From Methanocellales archaeon (GTDB lineage: Archaea; Halobacteriota; UBA148): 40,073 nucleotides of DNA. The DNA is taken from NCBI GenBank assembly GCA_030019435.1, contig JASEEV010000001.1, forward strand, positions 92,064 to 132,136, written 5' to 3'. Each line of letters starts with the position of its first letter. The stretch's first letter is position 1. Position numbers and translations under genes: made by a program. The notes below the pieces were generated by a model. The model had not been told where the DNA came from. It saw only the letters and a list, made by a program, of their open reading frames with translations, and did no database searches. Positions 33,897 to 40,073 of the stretch are shown in pieces.

Positions 33897-33932
33897 CGCC
33901 GCCAACAGGACTCGAACCTGTGACATTCTGGT
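33897..33932 (-). tRNA. Orphan 3' half of a tRNA, probably tRNA-Asn
   Basis: On the minus strand: A38, anticodon 3' stem CCAGA, variable ATGTC, T-arm ACAGG-TTCGAGT-CCTGT, acceptor TGGCGGC, discriminator G. The required 5' half (GCCGCCA..., stem TCTGG) is not found upstream or elsewhere in the window. The 3' BHB part is ATGG then AG|A, which can pair with CTGT at 32-35, giving anticodon GTN and fitting Asn(GTT). Upstream lies about 280 bases of repeat modules homologous to the tRNA-Arg intron, then tRNA-Ser. Confidence 0.7.
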
Positions 33933-34227
33933 CTCCATCCAAGGAAAAACTGCGTTTCCAAGGGACTTCGTCCCCTTGATCCCTACGGGTTTCAAAAAAC
34001 CACAGATCAAAGATCTGTGGGTGCTCACATTTCGGAGAAATGTGAGTGTTCGCATTCCCTTCGGGGAATGGAACAGCTCGCATTTCTTCGAAATGGAGCA
34101 GGACAGAAACCTTTAGGTTTCTGGACCCAGGGAATCCTCGATTTCCGTGGGGCATGCCCCTTTGGTTTCCTTGACCCTTTTCCTTTTTCAATTGTCTCTC
34201 TTTTTGAAAGAGAGAAGGGTTGGTTTA
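33933..34227 (-). repeat. Palindrome-rich intron-like tract before the orphan tRNA-Asn half
   Basis: A chain of at least six hairpins, among them AAGGGGAC/GTCCCTTGG (33958-33980), CCACAGATC/GATCTGTGG (34001-34020), CTCACATTTC/GAAATGTGAG (34024-34045), CATTCCC/GGGAATG (34053-34069), GAAACCT/AGGTTTC (34107-34121) and GGGGCAT/ATGCCCC (34150-34162). Positions about 33997-34111 match 34855-35014 in the tRNA-Arg intron, same orientation. No protein-coding potential. Confidence 0.75.
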
Positions 34228-34314
34228 CGTCGGGAGAGGGATTTGAACCCTCGCGTCCCAAAGGGACACTGGTTTAGCAAACCAGCGCCTTAGACCAGAC
34301 TTGGCTATCCCGAC
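34228..34314 (-). tRNA. tRNA-Ser(GCT)
   Basis: An 87-nt class II tRNA: acceptor GTCGGGA/TCCCGAC, D-arm GCCAAGTCTGGTCTAAGGC, anticodon arm CTGGT-TTGCTAA-ACCAG, a long variable arm with GTCCC/GGGAC, and T-arm GAGGG-TTCAAAT-CCCTC. Intronless; its intact D-arm shows what the neighbouring Leu genes look like without an intron. Confidence 0.94.
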
Positions 34315-34429
34315 CAAAGGATTTCATCCCCTTGTTGGAATAAGTTCTATATTATTAATGTGTGCAAACGAGATAAATAATCTTGTGTATTCATAATTCT
34401 ATCAGGCGAGCTTTTTGTTAAAAAGTTGG

Positions 34430-34744
34430 TGGCGGGCACACTCTCAGTCGTCGTTCCTTCCACGATCAGTGATCCAAAAACTTGTCTCCACCCCGCACTC
34501 CTCCGAGCGGCAGTTTTCCACGGTGGGTCTGCTCCCTCCCGGACCTGAACCGATGCCCATGGTTAAGATGTGAAGGCAAGCTCTCCAGTTAGCCCCACAT
34601 CAAATACTGACCCCGTAGGACGGGGCTTCACAGTAGAGTTCTTGGGCTGAATCGTAGTCGAGAACGTCTTCCTCAAGCTTCGCCTCTCGCATATCGGCGA
34701 TTTCGAGTTACAGGTGACGCCGAACCACCCTGGCTAGCCCGCCA
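34430..34744 (-). ncRNA. Signal recognition particle 7S RNA
   Basis: Read on the minus strand, the 5' end TGGCGGGC pairs with the 3' end GCCCGCCA, closing an RNA of about 315 nt. The central part contains the SRP54-binding helix 8 sequences (GGTTCAGGTCCGGGAGGGAGCA, split here only for description, around 34520-34555) and a GGGGCTAACTGGAGAGCTTGCC segment upstream of it. Size, terminal pairing and the conserved helix 8 bases identify archaeal SRP RNA, the scaffold for SRP19 and SRP54. Confidence 0.88.
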
Positions 34745-34798
34745 ATTTGATATCGAATCCTAAAAGTAATAAACTTATCGCACGAAGAACTTCGTGAG

Positions 34799-35070
34799 CG
34801 GACCTGCTGGGATTTGAACCCAGGTCCTTGGGTTTCTTCCTTGGGGGTTTCGAAAAACCACAGATCTCCGTTTGGGATAAAACCCTGACCCCCTTTGGGG
34901 ATAAAACTCCTTTTTTAAAGGGGTTTGTTTTAAAGGGTTTAGATCGAAGATCTGTGAGTGTTCGCATTTCCTTTGGGGAATGAAACAGCTCGCATTTCCT
35001 TCGAAATGGAGCAGGGTGGAACCCCTTCGCGTCCGAAGCCCAAGAGGATAGTCCACTACCCCACAAGTCC
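34799..35070 (-). tRNA. tRNA-Arg(TCG) with a 199-nt anticodon-loop intron
   Basis: Acceptor GGACTTG/CAGGTCC (one G-T), anticodon stem TTGGG/CCCAA, anticodon TCG, T-arm CTGGG-TTCAAAT-CCCAG, discriminator G. The intron (34834-35032) lies between bases 37 and 38. The BHB central helix is CTTC (32-35) with GAAG at the intron 3' end, with bulges GG|A and AA|A. The intron is a chain of palindromes; a CCACAGATC/GATCTGTG hairpin is itself interrupted by about 80 bases of other modules, so insertions are nested. Confidence 0.88.
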
Positions 35071-35124
35071 ACTTTTAACAAAGTCCAAAAGATATTAAAC
35101 CTTTCCTAGACAAAAATAAGTAGC

Positions 35125-35550
35125 ATGATACTATCGGCCAAAGAGATCAAAGAGAGGCTGATGAAAAAAGAGCTGGTCATCGAACCGTTTAGCGAAGACT
35201 CGCTTCAACCTGCTTCGTACGATCTTAGGGTTGCAAACAGCACATGCATACCACCGAAAGCGATGAGATTAGTGGCTTCACTTGAGAGGATTGAGATGCC
35301 CTTTGATGTGGCAGGGATTCTCCGCACCAAGTCGTCATATGCCCGAAAAGGTCTCCTCCTAGGGGGAGGCTTCATCGATCCTGGGTTTAGGGGCAACTTG
35401 ACCCTTTGCCTGACAAACATGAGCGATGGGGAGATGAGATTGAAGCACGGAGAGCAAATAGTTCAGATGATTCTTCTCCTAGTGAGATCACCTGCTGAAA
35501 CGTATGAGGGAAGATATCAAGACTCTGAAGGGGTTGTGGAACCAAGATGA
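35125..35550 (+). CDS. dUTPase/dCTP deaminase family protein
   Basis: The 141-residue protein has 'MILSAKEIKERLMKKELVIEPFSEDSLQPASYDLRV' as in dCTP deaminases, the 'RTKSSYARKGLLLGGGFIDPGFRGNLTLCLTN' core (RSS and DPG motifs) and 'LKHGEQIVQMILL'. The middle is shorter than in typical Dcd. The catalytic glutamate of deaminases (the E of 'ITLE' after the DPGF motif) is cysteine here ('LTLCLTN'), while the dUTPase-type aspartate in 'IDPGFRG' is kept. It is more likely a dUTP diphosphatase than a deaminase (inference). Confidence 0.82.
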   Translation: MILSAKEIKERLMKKELVIEPFSEDSLQPASYDLRVANSTCIPPKAMRLVASLERIEMPFDVAGILRTKSSYARKGLLLGGGFIDPGFRGNLTLCLTNMSDGEMRLKHGEQIVQMILLLVRSPAETYEGRYQDSEGVVEPR

Positions 35551-35552
35551 AA

Positions 35553-36302
35553 CTACAATCTTAGCGACACATCCCTCCATTTTCTGAGTTCAGGAAACTT
35601 CAGTATTCCTGCCTCGGGATCAACTCCATATGCAACCATCTTTCCTACGTCCACTCTACGCAGCATCGGTGATAAAAAATCCTCCTTGCAAGCAAGATTG
35701 ACCTCCGTTCCCCCTGCGAGAGGCGAGAATGCAGGCATCACGATCATGTTCTTCCCATCAACCTTGCCATGAAGAAAAGCCGGTATCTTCACTCTTGCAC
35801 CGATCGTATCCCCCAGCACGAGCGTAGGATGCTCGTGACCGATCACGATCGTCTTTTCATCAGAGGGAAAATAATCCTTGTGACCATGAATGAAAGCGAT
35901 GTCAGCCAAGCGATATTCTTCAACGATCTCCACATTGCTAAAGCGCTTGAGAGGACCAAGCATGGTATCGTGATTTCCTCTAACCAGGGTGATCTTTTCC
36001 ACCCTTTGCAAAGCAAATTCGATGAATTCCGGAACTTCAGCCCATTCTTGGGGAGTTGACCTGGCGAAGACATGCCTAAGGTCACCATTTATGACCAGGT
36101 GATTTGCTTCGCAGGCTTTTATCGACGCATCAAAATTTTTCTTGACCTCGTTTAGCTGTGTTGTCGGAAGCGTCATGCCAATTTCCTCCGCCAGCGCCTC
36201 CTCGTATCCCAGGTGGAGATCAGCGATGCAGATTGCACCCTCTTGCGGAAGATAGAGTGCAGCATAAGATTCGATGATTTGTATCGCATCTAGGATCTTC
36301 AT
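35553..36302 (-). CDS. Metallophosphoesterase paired with Lhr helicase (archaeal SbcD-related)
   Basis: A 249-residue calcineurin-like phosphoesterase with metal-binding motifs 'IADLHLGYE' (DxH), 'VINGDLRH' (GDxxH-like), 'VRGNHD' (GNHD), 'FIHGHKDYF' and 'VIGHEHPT' (GHxHP). It resembles the archaeal SbcD-related family (TIGR00024). Its start overlaps the Lhr stop by 4 bases, so they are co-translated. Lhr helicases are also paired with metallophosphoesterases in bacteria, where the pair acts in DNA repair, so a nuclease-helicase unit is likely. Confidence 0.88.
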   Translation of the reverse strand: MKILDAIQIIESYAALYLPQEGAICIADLHLGYEEALAEEIGMTLPTTQLNEVKKNFDASIKACEANHLVINGDLRHVFARSTPQEWAEVPEFIEFALQRVEKITLVRGNHDTMLGPLKRFSNVEIVEEYRLADIAFIHGHKDYFPSDEKTIVIGHEHPTLVLGDTIGARVKIPAFLHGKVDGKNMIVMPAFSPLAGGTEVNLACKEDFLSPMLRRVDVGKMVAYGVDPEAGILKFPELRKWRDVSLRL

Positions 36303-38884
36303 GTCCGATCTCCGATATATTCCAAAACCCTTCTGTGCAACTCGCGTAGGAGCTCCTTTCTCGACTCCATGAGCACCACATCGGCCGCCTGCAACGCGAT
36401 GAGATTGTGAGCAAAGGGAGTTGGCACCGGCAGACCTTCCACGAGGTCCACCTTGATTTTACCGTTTTCCATTCCCCTCAGCACTTCCTTTGCATGTCTT
36501 ATGTCCATCACTTCTTCCAAAATTTCCCTATGTGTCTCCTCCACGATCGGAAAGTTGGGCATCTTGCTGGCTGCGCTCAGCACAACGTCTGAACTTCTCT
36601 GTTGCCTACCCATCTTGATCTCATAACCCTTGTATTGCCTAAGGACCATCAGTCCTCGTGTGGCGCAGTGCCGAAATCTACGTTTGAGGAGTTCCGTTCT
36701 TCTCAACGTTTTCCTTAGCACTTCCTCCATTTCCTCGCTCTTGAGGATTTTTGTTACACGCCTGAGCTCAGCTCTTTTTCGCACAGGAAGCTTAAGTATG
36801 AAGCCGTTATCGCTGATCGTCACCGCCACATTGGTGTGATATTCTCTGCCGATCTTGTAAGCATAGGCTCTGGATAGTGCATCTAGTGTACGACGCCCAT
36901 AAAGAGCATGGAATATTATGTTTTGCCTTCCAAGAGAGTCGAAATACTCTTCACAGAGAATGCGTTCATGAGAGGGGATTTTTTCCGCATACGAATATTG
37001 TTGGCGGAAGTACTCGTATATTTGCTTTGCTGCCCCCTTATCGAGGTGGTACTCGCCCCTCAGCCAATCTATGATTTTGTCTTGCGAAGCGATTTTTCTC
37101 CTCATCAGGGCTCTGAATTTACCTATCTCTACGGCGGAATCAAAACTGAGAGGAAGCATCTCCCCTATCCATGAGGGTATCGTAGGACTTCTTCCAAAAG
37201 CATCCTCCACATAAGCTCTCATTCCCTTTACGTGCTTGAACACCCATGTTTTCCCGCCCAAGACGAATACGTCGCCCTTGTAGAGTCTTTCCAGAAAAGG
37301 CTCATCTATTTTCCCTATCCATCTCCTACCCTGGTATACATGTATGGAGGTCTCAGATGGAATGGTGCCAACATGGGTCATGTAGATACCACGAACGGTA
37401 CGACCACGTCTTCCAAAGACTCCCTCGCTAGGGGAATACCATATCTTTGGATAGACTTTCCGTCCCTCCAGCTCAGATCCCGAAAGGTACTCCAGGATGG
37501 AGCGAAAATTTTCCTCGCTGAGATTCCTGTATGGATATGCCCCTTTCACGAGGTCGTATGCTTCTTTCACACCCCACTTTTTCTCGAGTGCCATTCCTAC
37601 TATGTGCTGCGCCAGCACGTCCAAGGCAGCACCAACAATCTGCACGTCATCCAATTTCCTTTCCAAAGCGCATCTTGCTAGGACTGCCCCCTCCACCAGA
37701 TCATCCCTGTCCAACACGATCAAACGACCTTTAGCTTTAGCAAGAAATTCATGTCCCGAGCGACCTACGCGCTGTATGAGCCTGGTTATGCTTTTCGGCG
37801 ATCCCACAAGGATGCAGAGATCCAACGCACCTATATCGATCCCCAGCTCCAGTGAAGATGAGCAGGCGACGGCCTTCATCCTTCCCTCTTTCAGGCCTTC
37901 CTCCACACCGACCCTCGTTTCCCTGGACAAGGAGCCGTGATGAGCGCCTATTTCCACATCCTCTCCTGCGTAAAGCCTTGACAAGTGATAGGATACTCTC
38001 TCCGCGCCGGAGCGCGTGTTGGTGAATATGAGCGTGGATCTATGCTTGTCAACGAGATCCTTTATGCACCTATACATGGATGCTGTGGCTTCAGCGCTGT
38101 CCATGAGGACCAGATCCTTTACAGGTGAGACGACCTCTATTTCGAAGGGTTTCGCATGTGAAACGTCTGCTACCAAACAACTTCTGAGTTTTTCATTTTT
38201 ACGCCCAACGAGAAACTTGGCCACTTCTCTTACAGGAGATATCGTGGCACTCATCCCTATGCGGGCGAAATCTTTATCATGCTGGAGGCGCTCCAATGTC
38301 AAGCTCAGATGTGCGCCCCTTTTCGAATCAGCTACTTCATGCACCTCATCGACGATCACGTACTCCAGATTCGCTAGGTGACGGGAAAACTTTGGAGCAT
38401 TTAGGATGATCGCTGCGGTCTCAGGAGTCGTTATCAGTATATGTGGGGGATGATAAAGCATCCTCTGCTTCTCCCTTGGCGAGGTGTCACCGGTCCTGGT
38501 CGCCACTCTTATGGAGGGCATCTCCGTCCCCATATCCTTCGCTATCTTGGCGATCTCCGCAAGAGGAAGCTCTAAGTTGCGGTAGATGTCGTTGCCCAAT
38601 GCCCTTAGCGGAGAAATATATAGACAATAGATTCTGTCCTCTAGCTTTGCATCTCTAGCCAGTTTGCAGAGATAATTGATGATGCCTAAGAAACAGGCAA
38701 ACGTCTTTCCCGTCCCAGTAGGTGCACACACGAGCATATTCCTTCTACGCATGATTTCGATGATCGCATATCTCTGCGGCGGTGTGAAAGCACCAAACGT
38801 ACGGCGGAACCACTCCCCTATGTAAGGCTCCAAACGCTCATATATCTCCTCATCGTTGTACTCGTGCGCAGTTCTAATTGCCAT
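36299..38884 (-). CDS. lhr: Lhr-family ATP-dependent helicase
   Basis: About 861 residues from the ATG at 38884; the frame stays open another 31 codons upstream, but that stretch overlaps the neighbouring cyclase gene and lacks helicase features. Motifs: Walker A APTGTGKT (54-61), 'SPLRALGNDI', DEVHE (179-183), 'SATISP' (motif III), 'LELGIDIGALDLCI' and 'RLIQRVGRSGH' (motif VI). The winged helix and Lhr-core domain follow ('GVFGRRGRTVRGIYMTHVGTIP', 'GDVFVLGGKTWVFKHV'). Lhr is a 3'-5' translocase acting in DNA repair. No C-terminal extension is present. Confidence 0.92.
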   Translation of the reverse strand: MAIRTAHEYNDEEIYERLEPYIGEWFRRTFGAFTPPQRYAIIEIMRRRNMLVCAPTGTGKTFACFLGIINYLCKLARDAKLEDRIYCLYISPLRALGNDIYRNLELPLAEIAKIAKDMGTEMPSIRVATRTGDTSPREKQRMLYHPPHILITTPETAAIILNAPKFSRHLANLEYVIVDEVHEVADSKRGAHLSLTLERLQHDKDFARIGMSATISPVREVAKFLVGRKNEKLRSCLVADVSHAKPFEIEVVSPVKDLVLMDSAEATASMYRCIKDLVDKHRSTLIFTNTRSGAERVSYHLSRLYAGEDVEIGAHHGSLSRETRVGVEEGLKEGRMKAVACSSSLELGIDIGALDLCILVGSPKSITRLIQRVGRSGHEFLAKAKGRLIVLDRDDLVEGAVLARCALERKLDDVQIVGAALDVLAQHIVGMALEKKWGVKEAYDLVKGAYPYRNLSEENFRSILEYLSGSELEGRKVYPKIWYSPSEGVFGRRGRTVRGIYMTHVGTIPSETSIHVYQGRRWIGKIDEPFLERLYKGDVFVLGGKTWVFKHVKGMRAYVEDAFGRSPTIPSWIGEMLPLSFDSAVEIGKFRALMRRKIASQDKIIDWLRGEYHLDKGAAKQIYEYFRQQYSYAEKIPSHERILCEEYFDSLGRQNIIFHALYGRRTLDALSRAYAYKIGREYHTNVAVTISDNGFILKLPVRKRAELRRVTKILKSEEMEEVLRKTLRRTELLKRRFRHCATRGLMVLRQYKGYEIKMGRQQRSSDVVLSAASKMPNFPIVEETHREILEEVMDIRHAKEVLRGMENGKIKVDLVEGLPVPTPFAHNLIALQAADVVLMESRKELLRELHRRVLEYIGDRT

Positions 38885-38958
38885 GATGATAGCACTAGAT
38901 AGGTAGTTATGCAACTTACTAATTTCTAACGATCCAACAAAACCTCTCGCTCGAAAGC

Positions 38959-40073
38959 TCAAACGGCGAGATCGCACGGTTGCCTATTTCTGATAGATAC
39001 CAAATTCAATTTTTGCCCCTCAATTTGGCCTCTCGAACTCAATTTCGCATTCAATAAATAAAATTTATATGGTTGATTTGATATTGGATCAGTGTACTTC
39101 CAACCTTCTGGGATTTCCTGGAGAACACAAAATTCTTTTAAACACGAATGAAGATTTTGGGAGATTGCCTCACCTAGCATAATTTGATTGGGCTTAGCTT
39201 GACTTTGGATCTTGGCTGCCATATTCATGGTATACCCAAGCAAATCCATAGTCGTCTTTATTCCCTCTACCCCTAGAGCTATGATTCCACTTTCCCCAAA
39301 ATCTAGTCCGATCCGAAAAGTGATGCTTGGTAAATTATTTTTTGCTAAAATTGGATTTAGAGCGTTCTTGATGACTGTTTTTATTGCTAATGCACAATTA
39401 ACCGCATTATCAACTATTCCCATGAAATTCTTCTCAGTAGGGAAGAAACCAATGACGCCGTCACCAGCATACTTCAGTACATATCCATTATATCCATCGA
39501 TTAGATAAGTCATTTCAGAGGAAAAAATCTGAATATATCGTTTGAACTGGTCGCTCGGTAGAGTTCTACTTAGTTTAGTGGAGTCCATCAGATCTATGTA
39601 AATTACAACTAGATTTAGGGATCTATCTCTATTCTTTTCTAAGAAGACGTCTGAGGCGCTGGTATCCATTTGAAGTTCTCTTCCAACCTGAAGAAGTCTC
39701 TCTGCCCTCTCCTTACTCTCTTCGACGTATTCGGAAATGTCTGAAATTCGGGGAGGACGATAGTAGAGAGGTACTGATCTTATTCCCTCGATGGTTTTTC
39801 TTAAAACTTTCACTGGGATAAACAAATCATCTTTTTTGCTAAAATATCCCTCTTCTCCGTCACGCACTGTTTTTTCATAGTACCTTTCATCCAACTCCAA
39901 GTTAAGGTGGTAAAGACCTCTTTCCTTATCGATTGGCATTACGTCTTTTATTTTCCAATTTAATCGCCTCAGATCACTCAGCCATTTTTCAAGCTCGGGC
40001 TCCCATCTTAGTATCACGGTGGCTAAAGCCAAAAAGATGCCGAAGGTGATCACAAATCCCACTGCTCTCTGGA
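38959..40073 (-). CDS. Class III adenylate/guanylate cyclase-like protein, N-terminal end at window edge
   Basis: The frame is open to the end of the window; GTG 40062 may be the start or the gene may continue upstream. A hydrophobic helix ('GFVITFGIFLALATVIL') anchors it, followed by an uncharacterised region and a cyclase homology domain at about residues 145-345: 'LVVIYIDLMDST' and 'VLKYAGDGVIGFFP' carry the two metal-binding aspartates, and 'FRIGLDFGESGIIALG' and 'YTMNMAAKIQSQAKPNQIMLGE' the later catalytic segments. It may make cAMP or cGMP, or be a degenerate sensor; base specificity was not assigned. Such cyclases are uncommon in archaea. Confidence 0.85.
   Translation of the reverse strand, partial: QRAVGFVITFGIFLALATVILRWEPELEKWLSDLRRLNWKIKDVMPIDKERGLYHLNLELDERYYEKTVRDGEEGYFSKKDDLFIPVKVLRKTIEGIRSVPLYYRPPRISDISEYVEESKERAERLLQVGRELQMDTSASDVFLEKNRDRSLNLVVIYIDLMDSTKLSRTLPSDQFKRYIQIFSSEMTYLIDGYNGYVLKYAGDGVIGFFPTEKNFMGIVDNAVNCALAIKTVIKNALNPILAKNNLPSITFRIGLDFGESGIIALGVEGIKTTMDLLGYTMNMAAKIQSQAKPNQIMLGEAISQNLHSCLKEFCVLQEIPEGWKYTDPISNQPYKFYLLNAKLSSRGQIEGQKLNLVSIRNRQPCDLAV

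Noticed and set aside
33618-33932. tRNA 3' fragments as attachment-site remnants of an integrative element
   Set aside because: No integrase or element genes are nearby, and both fragments begin exactly at a BHB junction with intron-like leaders. Kept only as a secondary explanation.
33853-34277. Several 80-100 codon frames on both strands in the RNA cluster
   Set aside because: They run through tRNA genes and palindromic modules, so the peptides are by-products of repeats; no protein features are visible.

Overview
The window looks like chromosomal DNA of a methane- or alkane-cycling archaeon of the MCR lineage. Archaeal housekeeping genes are present: archaeal AlaRS, DtdA-type D-aminoacyl-tRNA deacylase, archaeal IMP cyclohydrolase PurO, the SecE/NusG/L11/L1/L10/L12 set, 7S SRP RNA and intron-containing tRNAs. 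A gene matching methanogenesis marker protein 12 is accompanied by cytochrome c maturation genes and a 16-heme cytochrome. Together these suggest an ANME-1 / Syntrophoarchaeia-like or cytochrome-bearing methanogen relative; the exact taxon is inference.

Layout. 1-5979 (+): a corrinoid cluster (BtuF end, frameshifted CbiE, radical SAM protein, BtuC, BtuD with an extra C-terminal domain, DUF4443 HTH protein, CobT). 6025-7185 (+): membrane-anchored 16-heme cytochrome, facing a minus-strand tatC-ccmA-ccmB-ccmC operon; a second, divergent tatC lies at 10058. 10786-13504: HTH protein, CoaD, tRNA-Pro, a small membrane protein, and an MgtC/DUF4010 membrane protein. 13507-14100 (-): tRNA-Thr and two tRNA-Leu, all with introns, embedded in palindromic repeats. 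14193-19527 (+): marker 12, pyruvate:ferredoxin oxidoreductase (porCDAB), purO, pyrF. 19694-23631 (-): thrC and alaS. 23694-25007 (+): FAD-dependent oxidoreductase. 25004-30837 (mostly -): ribosomal/translation/division block interrupted by two HTH genes. 30846-32986: antiporter plus CBS protein, DUF5806. 33015-35070 (-): frameshifted V4R protein, then a dense RNA cluster. 35125-40073: dUTPase/dCTP deaminase-like protein, metallophosphoesterase plus Lhr helicase, class III nucleotide cyclase cut by the window edge.

The most unusual content is in the RNA loci. Two tRNA-Leu genes carry introns in the D-arm (83 and 143 nt) with bulge-helix-bulge (BHB) junctions whose removal restores a normal D-loop. 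tRNA-Arg(TCG) has a 199-nt anticodon-loop intron made of nested palindromic modules. Two further loci (33618-33653 and 33897-33932) hold only the 3' half of a tRNA, cut exactly where an anticodon-loop BHB junction would lie and preceded by the same intron-like modules; no matching 5' half is visible in the window. They are candidates for split (trans-spliced) tRNAs or for tRNAs broken by these repeats. A copy of one module also lies in frame within btuD, where it encodes an inter-domain linker.
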